Assembly (NCBI RefSeq): GCF_900167945.1
Contig: NZ_FUZA01000002.1
Coordinates: 1,426,001 to 1,490,000, forward strand
Direction: 5' to 3'
DNA length: 64,000 nt
Source: Dyadobacter psychrophilus
GTDB taxonomy: Bacteria; Bacteroidota; Bacteroidia; Cytophagales; Spirosomataceae
A program made the translations under genes and the position numbers. Below, in pieces: positions 53,772 to 62,632 of this stretch. Every line of letters starts with the position of its first letter. Position 1 is the first letter of the stretch. The notes under the pieces were generated by a model. The model had not been told where the DNA came from. It did not search any database and saw nothing but the letters and a program-made list of their open reading frames with translations.

Positions 53772-53990
53772 ATGATGAGTAACACAAAAAACGAACTTCC
53801 ATTTTCGACATCGAACTATACGACGATGTTAATCGGCATCGCGGTGATCCTCGCCGGCTTCCTCATCATGACATTTGACAGCACCGAATTCGGTTTCGGT
53901 TTCCTGGGGCTGACATTAGGCCCGCTGGTTACCATTACCGGCTTCATCATTGAGTTCTGGGCTATCTTACGTAAACCCCGCAATTCATGA
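53772..53990 (+). CDS. DUF3098 membrane protein
   Basis: A 72-residue protein with two transmembrane helices (about 16-36 and 44-64), typical of DUF3098: [19 protein letters not shown] and [21 protein letters not shown]. It sits between ftsX and uppP, its conserved position in Bacteroidota. The stop codon overlaps the uppP start by 4 bp (ATGA). Function is unknown; a link to cell envelope or division is inferred from position. Confidence 0.9.
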   Translation: MMSNTKNELPFSTSNYTTMLIGIAVILAGFLIMTFDSTEFGFGFLGLTLGPLVTITGFIIEFWAILRKPRNS

Positions 53991-54766
53991 GTATTTGGCA
54001 AGCCATTATTTTAGCAATTGTTGAAGGGATTACCGAGTTTTTGCCCGTTTCGTCTACCGGCCACATGATCATCGCTTCTTCGTTCATGGGGATCAGTCAT
54101 CTGGAATTCACTAAAATGTTTACGGTTAATATCCAGTTTGGTGCGATATTGTCCGTTTTAGTCCTTTACTGGAAGCGTTTTTTCCAAAGTACTGACTTTT
54201 ATTTCAAATTATTTGTCGCATTTCTGCCTGCCGCTGTCATTGGTTTTTTACTGAATGATTTTATTGACGCCATGCTGGAAAATGTAATTGTAGTTGCCGT
54301 TTCACTGCTAGTCGGCGGGATTATCCTGATCTTCATCGACCGTATTGCCAACGACAACACCCGTGACAGGGAAATTTCTTATTTTGACGCGCTTAAAATC
54401 GGCTTTTTTCAGTGCATAGCCATGATCCCGGGCGTTTCGAGATCAGCCTCTACCATCATCGGTGGCATGTTACAGGGACTTTCGCGCAAGCAGGCCGCTG
54501 AATTCAGCTTTTTCCTTGCCGTTCCCACAATGGCCGCAGCCGGTGGCTATAAATTACTCAAAACCTACGACACGATCCAGGCAGAAGACATTAAGGTGCT
54601 CTTGATCGGAAATCTGGTTGCATTTGTAGTCGCAATGCTTGCTATCAAGTTCTTTATCACCTTTTTGACCAAATATGGTTTTAAAGTGTTCGGTTATTAC
54701 CGCATCATTCTGGGGCTGATCCTTTTAGGGTTGCTTGCTTCGGGCTACAAGCTGGACATTGTCTAA
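53987..54766 (+). CDS. uppP: Undecaprenyl-diphosphate phosphatase
   Basis: A 259-residue integral membrane phosphatase that recycles undecaprenyl pyrophosphate for peptidoglycan and glycan synthesis. Motif 1 is [18 protein letters not shown] and motif 2 is [15 protein letters not shown], both catalytic. Eight hydrophobic segments are seen. The start overlaps the DUF3098 stop (ATGA), indicating translational coupling. It is the BacA/UppP type, which also gives bacitracin resistance. Confidence 0.96.
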   Translation: MSIWQAIILAIVEGITEFLPVSSTGHMIIASSFMGISHLEFTKMFTVNIQFGAILSVLVLYWKRFFQSTDFYFKLFVAFLPAAVIGFLLNDFIDAMLENVIVVAVSLLVGGIILIFIDRIANDNTRDREISYFDALKIGFFQCIAMIPGVSRSASTIIGGMLQGLSRKQAAEFSFFLAVPTMAAAGGYKLLKTYDTIQAEDIKVLLIGNLVAFVVAMLAIKFFITFLTKYGFKVFGYYRIILGLILLGLLASGYKLDIV

Positions 54767-54794
54767 GCGCTTCATTTAATACGCATACCGCAAT

Positions 54795-55496
54795 TTGAAT
54801 AACGAAAACAACATACCGGACGAAGGCGAAGTCATCCTGATCGACAAGCCTTTGACCTGGACTTCATTTGATGTCGCCAACAAGCTGAAAAGAGCTTGCA
54901 AATTCAAGAAAATCGGTCACGCTGGCACATTAGACCCCCTCGCTACGGGCCTGCTAATATTGTGTACAGGAAAGAAAACCAAGCAAATCGACACTTATCA
55001 GGCGCAGGAAAAGGAATACACCGGCACACTGGTGCTAGGAAAAACCACCCCCTCCATTGACCTTGAAACGGAATTCGACGCTGAATATCCAACCGATCAT
55101 ATTACGCCAGAAATCATGGAGAGCGCAAGGCTCGCGCTAACCGGCAGCATTACACAAACACCGCCGATATATTCCGCATTACGCGTGGACGGCGAGCGGC
55201 TTTACAAGAAAGCGCGCCGCGGCGAAGAGGTGGAGATCAAAAAGCGCAATGTCGAAATTTCCCTTTTTGAAATTGATGCTACGCACTTTCCATCGGTTGA
55301 TTTTAGGATCATTTGTTCAAAAGGTACTTATATTCGCAGTATGGTTCGCGATTTTGGTCAGCTGACAGGCAGCGGTGCGTATTTAAGCGCACTGTGCAGG
55401 ACACGGATTGGAGCGTTTGAACTAAAAAATGCGTGGAATCTTACCGATTTCATTCAGCAAAAAAGACTCGAATTGAAGTTAGAAGTGGACGAATGA
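54795..55496 (+). CDS. truB: tRNA pseudouridine(55) synthase TruB
   Basis: A 233-residue pseudouridine synthase acting on U55 of tRNA. The catalytic Asp is in GHAGTLDPLATGLLILCTG (D47). Other family motifs are KEYTGTLVLGKTT, TQTPPIYSALRVDGERLYKKARRGE and CSKGTYIRSMVRD. The start appears to be TTG at 54795, as no in-frame ATG precedes the conserved LIDKPLTWTSFDVANKL. It lacks the C-terminal PUA domain found in E. coli, normal for Bacteroidota. It overlaps ribF by 4 bp. Confidence 0.95.
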   Translation: MNNENNIPDEGEVILIDKPLTWTSFDVANKLKRACKFKKIGHAGTLDPLATGLLILCTGKKTKQIDTYQAQEKEYTGTLVLGKTTPSIDLETEFDAEYPTDHITPEIMESARLALTGSITQTPPIYSALRVDGERLYKKARRGEEVEIKKRNVEISLFEIDATHFPSVDFRIICSKGTYIRSMVRDFGQLTGSGAYLSALCRTRIGAFELKNAWNLTDFIQQKRLELKLEVDE

Positions 55497-56419
55497 ATAT
55501 TTATCACAGCCTGGATTCCTTTCAAAAACTGGAATATGGCGTCGTAACAAGTGGCACTTTTGACGGGGTGCATCTTGGACATAAAAAAATACTTTCCCGG
55601 CTTCGGGAAATCAGTGAACAGTCTGGCGGAGAAACCGTTGTACTTACTTTCTGGCCGCATCCGCGCATGGTTGTTTCGGAAGATAGCCAGGGTTTGCAAT
55701 TGCTCTCGACCATTGACGAAAAGATCGAACTGTTCTCTCAACTGGGCATTCATCATTTGCTGATCGTCCCCTTTACGCGGGCGTTTTCCGAATTGTCGTG
55801 CCATGAATATATCAAAGAGATCCTTGTTGAAAAGATAGGCACGAAGAAACTGGTGATCGGCTATGACCATCGTTTCGGGCGCAACCGTGAAGGAAGCTTT
55901 GAATTTTTACAGGAAAATTGCGCTTCCTATGGCTTCGAAGTGGAAGAAATCCCTCGCGAGGACATCGAAGACATGGCGATCAGCTCTTCAAGGATACGCA
56001 AGGCATTGATCACCGGACATGTAGGCGAAGCAAACGGTTTGCTGGGCCGACCTTACACGCTTTCCGGCACAGTCGTAAAAGGCAAGCAACTGGGCCGTAC
56101 CATTGGATTTCCTACTGCGAATGTGCATTTGCATGAATCGTACAAATTAATCCCGATGAATGGCGTTTACGTTATCCATGTTACTTATAGCGGGGAGCAA
56201 TTCAAGGGAATGCTGAACATAGGCGTCAGGCCAACCGTGGACGGCACAATGCGGACGATCGAAGCCAATTTATTTGACTTTGACAAGGAAATTTACGGTG
56301 AAGATTTGAAACTCGAACTGCTTCATTATCTCCGTCCGGAGCAGAAGTTTGAAAATCTGGATATGCTGGTGCGCCAGATCAACATTGATAAAGAGAATTC
56401 TCTGGCTTACTTTTCTTAA
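55493..56419 (+). CDS. ribF: Bifunctional riboflavin kinase / FAD synthetase
   Basis: A 308-residue enzyme making FMN and FAD. The N-terminal nucleotidyltransferase domain has GTFDGVHLGHKKIL (about 21-34), GYDHRFGRNREGSFEFLQ and ISSSRIRKAL; the C-terminal kinase domain has RTIGFPTANV and NGVYVIHVTY. The start at 55493 overlaps the truB stop (ATGA). It closes the ftsX operon, and a hairpin terminator at 56441 follows. An upstream FMN riboswitch is not present, consistent with operon expression. Confidence 0.96.
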   Translation: MNIYHSLDSFQKLEYGVVTSGTFDGVHLGHKKILSRLREISEQSGGETVVLTFWPHPRMVVSEDSQGLQLLSTIDEKIELFSQLGIHHLLIVPFTRAFSELSCHEYIKEILVEKIGTKKLVIGYDHRFGRNREGSFEFLQENCASYGFEVEEIPREDIEDMAISSSRIRKALITGHVGEANGLLGRPYTLSGTVVKGKQLGRTIGFPTANVHLHESYKLIPMNGVYVIHVTYSGEQFKGMLNIGVRPTVDGTMRTIEANLFDFDKEIYGEDLKLELLHYLRPEQKFENLDMLVRQINIDKENSLAYFS

Positions 56420-56440
56420 AATATACCGTCATATATTACA

Positions 56441-56471
56441 AAAAGCGTGTCCAGACCGGCACGCTTTTATT
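56441..56471 (+). terminator. Terminator after ribF
   Basis: AAAAGCGTG (56441-56449) and CACGCTTTT (56460-56468) form a perfect 9-bp stem with a 10-nt loop, followed by T-rich sequence. It separates the ftsX-ribF operon from the ergothioneine-type operon. Confidence 0.78.
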
Positions 56472-56526
56472 GTTATTTGGTGTAATTGCATTCTCAATCT
56501 TTACAACCAACTAATACACCGCCTCT

Positions 56527-57909
56527 ATGCAACATTACGATGCTATAGTAATCGGTTCCGGGCAAGCCGGAACGCCTCTTTCAAAAAAATTAGCCGAATC
56601 CGGCCTGAAGACAGCATTAATAGAAAAACGGTGGATTGGAGGGACTTGCGTAAACGACGGCTGCTCCCCTACCAAGGCCATGATCGCTTCGGCAAAAGCA
56701 GCTTGGTCTGTTTACCACAATAAAAGCCTGGGCATCATTACAGATCACTTTTATGTAGACTTCTCTGCCATCACACAACGCAAAAACGACATTGTACACC
56801 GCATGCGCAGCAATTCCGAGAAAAGCATTCAAGAAAGCAAAAACCTTGATCTGCATTACGGAACCGCAACATTTTCAGGCGACAAAGAAATCACGGTCAC
56901 ATTGAATGACGGCGGATCACTTACCCTTTCGGCTGACAAATTTTTCATCAATACAGGAGAAAAGCCCTCGATCCCCAAGATTGAAGGCATTGAAAACATA
57001 GACTATCTCACATCGACCAGCATCATGGAGCTGGATAGCATTCCCGAACACCTGCTTGTGCTGGGCAGCGGCTATATCGGGCTTGAATTTGGACAAATGT
57101 TTAAGCGGTTCGGAAGTAAAGTGACGATTCTGGAACCCTCAGAGCGTATTCTTAAAAAAGAAGATCAAGACATTGCAGACGAAGTAGTGAAAATATTGGC
57201 GGAAGAGGATATTGAAATTTTGACTAAAACGAAAGCACTTTCTGTTTCAAAAAACGGTGGAAAGATTATAGTAACCGTTGATAAAGATGGTAAGCAAAGT
57301 CAGCTCAACTGCTCTCATATACTTATCGCAACCGGCAGAAAACCGCAAACCAAAGCGCTGTCGCTTGAAAAAACCGGCGTGGAAACGGATGAAAAAGGTT
57401 ATATCAAAGTTAATGATAGGCTCGAAACGACGGCGGCGGACATTTACGCGCTGGGTGATGTGAAAGGTGGCCCGGCATTTACGCATATTTCCTACGACGA
57501 CTACCGGATTATTAGCGAGAATGTTATTGAGAAGGGAAACGCTTCTATCAAAGACAGGCTAGTCCCCTACTGCATGTTCATCGATCCGCAGCTTGGCCGT
57601 GTAGGCATTACCGAACAGGAAGCACGCGATCAGGGACTGGATATACTAGTGGCTACGATAAAAAATGACAGCGTGGCCAGGTCTATTGAAACCGGCGATG
57701 AAAGGGGCATGATGAAAGCGGTGATAGATGCCAAAACCAAACAAATCCTGGGTGCCTCGGTCCTGGCGGAACAGGGCGGTGAAATTGTTACTATTTTGCA
57801 AATGGCAATGATGGGCAATGTAACTTACGACCGCATTATGAACGGCGTATTTGCGCACCCGACCTATGCGGAATCGCTGAACAACCTTTTCATGTCCCTG
57901 GAACAGTAA
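56527..57909 (+). CDS. Mercuric-reductase-like FAD/NAD(P)-dependent disulfide oxidoreductase
   Basis: A 460-residue class I flavoprotein disulfide reductase. FAD motif GSGQAG at about 10-15, redox disulfide GGTCVNDGCSPTKAM (Cys pair CxxxxC), NAD(P) motif GSGYIGLEFG, with Glu in TILEPSERIL suggesting NADH preference, and the late active-site pair in FAHPTYAESLNNLF (His and Glu). It lacks an N-terminal heavy-metal-associated domain and the C-terminal vicinal Cys pair of MerA, so mercury reduction is unlikely. It starts the tight unit with the ABC transporter and egtB/egtD, 4 bp before the ATPase gene, making reduction of a low-molecular-weight thiol disulfide (perhaps ergothioneine disulfide) an attractive but unproven role. 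Confidence 0.9.
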   Translation: MQHYDAIVIGSGQAGTPLSKKLAESGLKTALIEKRWIGGTCVNDGCSPTKAMIASAKAAWSVYHNKSLGIITDHFYVDFSAITQRKNDIVHRMRSNSEKSIQESKNLDLHYGTATFSGDKEITVTLNDGGSLTLSADKFFINTGEKPSIPKIEGIENIDYLTSTSIMELDSIPEHLLVLGSGYIGLEFGQMFKRFGSKVTILEPSERILKKEDQDIADEVVKILAEEDIEILTKTKALSVSKNGGKIIVTVDKDGKQSQLNCSHILIATGRKPQTKALSLEKTGVETDEKGYIKVNDRLETTAADIYALGDVKGGPAFTHISYDDYRIISENVIEKGNASIKDRLVPYCMFIDPQLGRVGITEQEARDQGLDILVATIKNDSVARSIETGDERGMMKAVIDAKTKQILGASVLAEQGGEIVTILQMAMMGNVTYDRIMNGVFAHPTYAESLNNLFMSLEQ

Positions 57910-57913
57910 CATC

Positions 57914-58891
57914 ATGATCATTGCCGAACACATCAGCAAAATTTTTAATGATATCAAGGCAGTTGACGACATTTCTTTTGAAGTAAAGGAAGGTGAAACC
58001 ATGGTTTTGCTGGGCACAAGCGGTTGCGGGAAAACCACAACCCTCAAAATGCTGAACCGTTTGATTGACGCTTCCGGCGGTTCTATTTCCATTGACGGCA
58101 AAAATATTTTTGACCAGCAGCCAGAAATATTAAGACGTACAATCGGCTACGTTTCCCAAAGCAATGGTCTTTTCCCGCATTATTCCGTGGAAGAGAATGT
58201 TTCGGTGGTTCCAAAATTATTGAAATGGGACAAATCAAAAACCCGGAATAGAGCACAGGAATTACTTGAACAGCTTAAACTGCCTTTGGAAGAATTTGGC
58301 CACAAATATCCCGACGAACTAAGCGGTGGACAGCAGCAGCGTGTTGCGATTGCCCGTGCACTCATTTCCAATCCGCCTGTGCTGTTGATGGACGAACCGT
58401 TTGGCGCTCTGGACCCGATTACACGCGCAGGCGTTCGAAAGGAATTTTTAGAGTTGCCCGAATTGAAGCAAAAGACCATCGTGCTCGTAACGCACGATGT
58501 GCAAGAGGCATTCGAGCTCGGCGATCACATTTGTCTGATGGATAAAGGCAAGATTGTCCAGGCAGGAAATGCAAAAGACCTGATCCTGAAACCCGCTAAT
58601 GCATTTGCCCGAAACTTTTTCGATCATCAACGGCTGTTCCTGGAACTAAGCGCACTTACTTTTCAGGATATTTTGAACATTGCTGATGCTGATTCCGCTT
58701 TTCAAAACAACGCCGACAATGCTTCGCTTCCTGAAATCAGTGCAAAGGCTAGCTTATGGGCAGGCATGGAAATACTTTCCGCTTCTAGCAAAGATGCGCT
58801 GATCGTGAGAAACGATACATTAAACATATCGAAAATCTATACAACATCTTCTATTCAAGAAGCTTACAGGATCCTAAAACAGCATAACTAA
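57914..58891 (+). CDS. ABC transporter ATPase, OpuCA/EgtV-like
   Basis: A 325-residue ATPase of the quaternary-amine/betaine uptake class. Residues about 1-240 hold Walker A LLGTSGCGKTTTLKML, Q-loop VSQSNGLFPHYS, signature LSGGQQQRVAIARAL, Walker B LLMDEPFGALD and the H-loop in VTHDVQEAF. The C-terminal 85 residues (around LSALTFQDILNIADAD to SIQEAYRILKQHN) may be one degenerate CBS domain, found in OpuCA and EgtV-like ATPases. It overlaps the permease-binding fusion gene by 1 bp and is followed by egtB and egtD, which suggests that its cargo is ergothioneine rather than glycine betaine. That is inference from context. Confidence 0.92.
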   Translation: MIIAEHISKIFNDIKAVDDISFEVKEGETMVLLGTSGCGKTTTLKMLNRLIDASGGSISIDGKNIFDQQPEILRRTIGYVSQSNGLFPHYSVEENVSVVPKLLKWDKSKTRNRAQELLEQLKLPLEEFGHKYPDELSGGQQQRVAIARALISNPPVLLMDEPFGALDPITRAGVRKEFLELPELKQKTIVLVTHDVQEAFELGDHICLMDKGKIVQAGNAKDLILKPANAFARNFFDHQRLFLELSALTFQDILNIADADSAFQNNADNASLPEISAKASLWAGMEILSASSKDALIVRNDTLNISKIYTTSSIQEAYRILKQHN

Positions 58892-60468
58892 TGGAAGTGC
58901 AGCAAAGTTTATGGGAATTCATGGCGCAGCAATCTGACAAGCTGTTGAGCCAGACACTTGCCCACATTGGCCTCACCTGCATCTCGCTCCTCATTGCCGT
59001 TGTGATAGGGCTTCCGCTCGGGATCTGGATCGCACAGCGCAACAAGGCAGCGTGGCTCGTGCTGGGCATTGCAGGTGTTTTGCAGACCATTCCCAGCATT
59101 GCATTACTTGGTTTTATGATCCCGTTGCTGGGAATAGGCGCGCTGCCAGCCATCACTGCGCTGTTTTTGTACGCATTGCTTCCCATTATCAGGAACACTT
59201 ATACAGGAATCCGGGGCGTGAATCCGGCGGTTACAGAGTCGGCGCGTGGGATGGGCATGAGCCGGTGGCAGGTGCTATTTAATGTTGAACTTCCTCTTGC
59301 GATGCCCGTAATCCTGGCTGGTATCCGCACGGCAACGGTCATTAACGTGGGCGTGGCTACGCTTGCGGCCTACATTGCAGCGGGTGGTTTAGGTGAATTT
59401 ATTTTCGGCGGCATTGCATTGAACAATTCAAATATGATCCTCGCAGGCGCAATCCCTGCGGCTCTGCTGGCCATATTTTTCGATCTGCTGCTTTCATTGG
59501 TTCAAAAAGCGAATGTCAGGAAAATGCGCAAGGTTTCGCTTGTGCTGCCCATTTTACTCCTTTTGCTATCTTCATTCTATATTTTTCCCTACGCCGACGC
59601 CAAAATGCTCGGCGGCTTTACCCCCGAATTTATGGGACGGGAAGATGGCTATCTGGGATTGAAATCAAAATATCAACTGAACATGCCGACTGTTGTAATA
59701 AGCGACGCGGTCATGTATAAGGCGGCTTACGAGAAGAAAATTGACGTCATCAGCGGATATAGCACAGATGGGCGGCTTAAAGCCTACAACCTCATCACAC
59801 TGGAAGATGACAAAAGCATTTTTCCTCCCTACTATGCTTCTCCATTGGTTAGAAAAGATGTTTTGACAAAATATCCTGAGCTGGAAGCCGCAATAAATTT
59901 ACTGTCAGGAAAGATCAATGACTCGATCATGACCGACTTGAATTACCGCGTCGATTATCTGAAACAAAGCCCTGAAAAGGTGGCGCAGGATTTTATTCTG
60001 GCCAATGATCTTTACAAAAAATCAAAAAACGGAAATAAGGGCGTTATCCGCCTCGGCTCCAAGATATTCGCAGAACAATATATTCTGATCAATATCTATA
60101 AAGCGCTTATCGAAGGGAACACGGAATTAAAAGTTGAAACAAAAACAGGACTTGGCGGAACGAAGATTTGTTTTGATGCATTAACCAATAATGAGATCGA
60201 TATGTATCCTGAATACACGGGAACGGGCCTTTTGGTAATTTTGAAACCTACGAAGAACGATCTGGCAGCGCTGTCCGGCAGTCGTGAAAAAGTTTTCAAT
60301 TATGTTCAAAAAGGTTTTGACGAGCAGTATAACCTGCAATGGCTCAAACCGATCGGTTTCAATAATGCCTATGCCCTGATGATGCGAAAAGAGCAGGCAC
60401 AATCCTTGAATATAAGAACTATTACAGATTTAAAAGATTATGTATCCACTGACAACCACCGCCATTAG
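58891..60468 (+). CDS. ABC permease fused to a substrate-binding domain (OpuCB-OpuCC/EgtU-like), binding domain in permuted order
   Basis: A 525-residue fusion. Residues about 1-215 are a permease with about five TM helices and the EAA loop (VTESARGMGMSRWQVLFNVELP). One more helix (about 215-233) leads to a substrate-binding domain (240-518). There, a half normally C-terminal comes first (240-375: FTPEFMGREDGYLGL, VISGYSTDGRL, LEDDKSIFPPYYASPLVRKDVL), and the half normally N-terminal comes last (384-518: RLGSKIFAEQYILINIYKALIE, GGTKICFDALTNNEIDMYPEYTGTG, GFNNAYALMMRKEQAQ). The domain is thus circularly permuted relative to usual OpuAC proteins. It overlaps egtB by 29 bp. Ergothioneine is the favoured ligand from context; choline or betaine remain possible. 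Confidence 0.9.
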   Translation: MEVQQSLWEFMAQQSDKLLSQTLAHIGLTCISLLIAVVIGLPLGIWIAQRNKAAWLVLGIAGVLQTIPSIALLGFMIPLLGIGALPAITALFLYALLPIIRNTYTGIRGVNPAVTESARGMGMSRWQVLFNVELPLAMPVILAGIRTATVINVGVATLAAYIAAGGLGEFIFGGIALNNSNMILAGAIPAALLAIFFDLLLSLVQKANVRKMRKVSLVLPILLLLLSSFYIFPYADAKMLGGFTPEFMGREDGYLGLKSKYQLNMPTVVISDAVMYKAAYEKKIDVISGYSTDGRLKAYNLITLEDDKSIFPPYYASPLVRKDVLTKYPELEAAINLLSGKINDSIMTDLNYRVDYLKQSPEKVAQDFILANDLYKKSKNGNKGVIRLGSKIFAEQYILINIYKALIEGNTELKVETKTGLGGTKICFDALTNNEIDMYPEYTGTGLLVILKPTKNDLAALSGSREKVFNYVQKGFDEQYNLQWLKPIGFNNAYALMMRKEQAQSLNIRTITDLKDYVSTDNHRH

Positions 60469-61606
60469 TGAAGCATATAATCGTGTCAGACAGCATTCAG
60501 AAACAATATGTGAACCGCTTGAAACCGAAGACTATGTGCCACAGCCCGTTCCATTCGTAAGTCCGCCAAAGTGGCACCTGGCGCATTCAACATGGTTTTT
60601 TGAAACGTTTATCATCAAACCGTTTCTGCCTGGCTACCAGGTTTTCGACACCGACTACAATTACCTTTTCAACAGCTATTACAACAATGTCGGCGAACGC
60701 ACCCTGCGCACTGACAGGGGAAATGTTACACGGCCGACGACCAAAAATGTGTATGCTTACCGGCAACATGTGGATCGACATATGTCCGATCTGCTAGAAA
60801 CATTAGCTGACCCCGAAGCGCTATCGCTGGTGGAGCTTGGGCTGCATCACGAGCAGCAGCATCAGGAACTGCTCGTTACAGATATCAAATATATTCTCGG
60901 CCATAATCCATTGTTTCCTGTTTACAAATCGGGTCATAACCTGGTTAATGATTCAAATGATGAAACTGGTTTCGCCCATATCCCGGAAGGCGTCTATGAA
61001 GTTGGGTTTCAGGGTGAAGGTTTTTGCTTTGACAATGAGCTGGGACGGCATAAAGTGTATTTGCATGACTTTGAAATTTCCAAAGCGCTGGTTACCAACG
61101 CTGAATTTATCCAGTTTATGGAAAGTGGCTGCTATGAGGACTTTAATTTATGGCTGGACGAAGGCTGGTCTTGGGTTAATGCCAATGCTATTAATTCTCC
61201 CATGTATTGGCATAAAATAAACGGTGCGTGGCATTATTACACCCTGGACGGATTGCAGGAGGTAAATCCGCAAGCCATTTTGAGCCACATTAATTTTTTC
61301 GAAGCTTCGGCTTTCGCGCAATGGAAAGGGATGCGATTACCAACTGAATCCGAGTGGGAAATTGCTTCGCAGCAGTTTGGCTGGGGAAAGCGTTGGGAAT
61401 GGACCAACAGCGCCTATCTGCCTTATCCCGGCTTTTCCAAGGCTCCCGGCGCTGTTGGAGAATACAATGGGAAATTCATGATCAATCAAATGGTGCTTCG
61501 CGGCGCCTCCGTCGCCACTTCTCCCGGACATAGCCGCAACACTTACCGCAACTTTTTTCACGCACACGAGCGCTGGCAATACACCGGCATAAGGCTGGTG
61601 AAGTAA
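60440..61606 (+). CDS. egtB: Ergothioneine biosynthesis protein EgtB (sulfoxide synthase)
   Basis: A 388-residue non-haem iron enzyme. The N-terminal DinB_2-like domain has WHLAHSTWFFETF (45-57) and HHEQQHQEL (136-144), giving the three-His iron site (HxxxH at 137-141 plus a His in the first motif). The C-terminal FGE-sulfatase fold (about 175-388) shows RLPTESEWEIAS, TSPGHSRNTYRNFFHAHERWQYTGIRL. It joins hercynine with a thiol (gamma-Glu-Cys or Cys) using O2. No egtA or egtC lies nearby, so cysteine may be the thiol donor. It overlaps the fusion permease gene by 29 bp and precedes egtD by 17 bp. Confidence 0.94.
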   Translation: MYPLTTTAISEAYNRVRQHSETICEPLETEDYVPQPVPFVSPPKWHLAHSTWFFETFIIKPFLPGYQVFDTDYNYLFNSYYNNVGERTLRTDRGNVTRPTTKNVYAYRQHVDRHMSDLLETLADPEALSLVELGLHHEQQHQELLVTDIKYILGHNPLFPVYKSGHNLVNDSNDETGFAHIPEGVYEVGFQGEGFCFDNELGRHKVYLHDFEISKALVTNAEFIQFMESGCYEDFNLWLDEGWSWVNANAINSPMYWHKINGAWHYYTLDGLQEVNPQAILSHINFFEASAFAQWKGMRLPTESEWEIASQQFGWGKRWEWTNSAYLPYPGFSKAPGAVGEYNGKFMINQMVLRGASVATSPGHSRNTYRNFFHAHERWQYTGIRLVK

Positions 61607-61623
61607 TTGATTAATAGAACATT

Positions 61624-62568
61624 ATGTCAGACAACACATTTGCAAAAGATATACATAAAGGTCTTTCCGCACCATTAAAGCACATTTCTTCAAAATATTT
61701 TTACGACGACATCGGCAGCGGCATTTTTCAGGATATTATGAAAATGCCGGAATATTATCCAACTGCCTGTGAATTCGAGATTTTATCACTGCAAGGGCAG
61801 CAAATCGTTGATAAACTCAATTTCGATCAACCATTCAATATTGTCGAATTTGGTGCCGGCGACGGCATTAAGACGCGCCAGTTGCTTAAAACGCTCGTCG
61901 AAACCGGTGTGGAATTTTCCTATGTGCCCATTGATATTTCAAAAAAAGCGATTGAAGAGCTCGAAGCCAACATGCTCGATCATCTGCCTGATTTACAGAT
62001 CAAACCGATGATCGGCAACTACTTTTCGATGATCGAAGAACTGGCTACTTCCGAGACGCCCAGCTTGTTTTTATTTTTGGGTGGTAACATTGGAAATTAC
62101 GAAAAAGACGAAGTTAATGATCTGCTGAAAAGCTTTAATCAAAGCATGAAGCCTGGCGATAAACTACTCACTGGCTTTGACTTACAGAAAAATCCTGCAA
62201 CCATACGCTTCGCCTACGACGATCCGCAAGGCATTACCAAAGCGTTCAATATGAACCTGCTGCACCGGATTAACCGCGAACTCGGCGGTAATATCAAAAC
62301 CAGTCAATTTGACTTTTACTCACATTACAACCCGATAAATGGAGAAGTCAGAAGTTATCTGGTGAGCCTGGTTACTCAGAAAATCCATCTGCAACGCATG
62401 GACAAATGTTATTATTTTGAGCAAAACGAACTGATCCGCACAGAGTTATCCAAAAAGTACACATTAAAGGAAATCGAAGAAGTGGCCGAAACAAATGGAT
62501 ACAAAGTCCTCGAACACTTCCTGGATTGCAAGCATTATTTTACGGATAGTCTTTGGGTGAAAGAGTGA
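61624..62568 (+). CDS. egtD: L-histidine N-alpha-methyltransferase EgtD
   Basis: A 314-residue SAM-dependent enzyme that trimethylates histidine to hercynine, the first step of ergothioneine synthesis. Markers in order are KYFYDDIGSGIFQDI and PEYYPTACEFEIL near the start, the SAM loop EFGAGDGIKT (75-84), FLGGNIGNYE (151-160), YDDPQGITKAFN (198-209) and RTELSKKYT (272-280), where the E-x-S pair recalls the histidine-binding residues of mycobacterial EgtD. Length is normal. It ends the operon; no egtE-type lyase follows before the next gene. Confidence 0.95.
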   Translation: MSDNTFAKDIHKGLSAPLKHISSKYFYDDIGSGIFQDIMKMPEYYPTACEFEILSLQGQQIVDKLNFDQPFNIVEFGAGDGIKTRQLLKTLVETGVEFSYVPIDISKKAIEELEANMLDHLPDLQIKPMIGNYFSMIEELATSETPSLFLFLGGNIGNYEKDEVNDLLKSFNQSMKPGDKLLTGFDLQKNPATIRFAYDDPQGITKAFNMNLLHRINRELGGNIKTSQFDFYSHYNPINGEVRSYLVSLVTQKIHLQRMDKCYYFEQNELIRTELSKKYTLKEIEEVAETNGYKVLEHFLDCKHYFTDSLWVKE

Positions 62569-62632
62569 GGCTGCGAGGATTTGCGTTGAAATTGTTATTT
62601 TAGCTAAATACAACTCCTAAACGCCGATCAAT

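Noticed and set aside
56527..57909. Mercuric reductase (MerA) call
   Set aside because: No N-terminal metal-binding domain, no C-terminal Cys pair and no mer genes nearby.
60440..61606. Sulfatase-modifying factor call for the EgtB gene
   Set aside because: The N-terminal DinB_2 iron site plus the FGE-like domain next to EgtD fit EgtB specifically.
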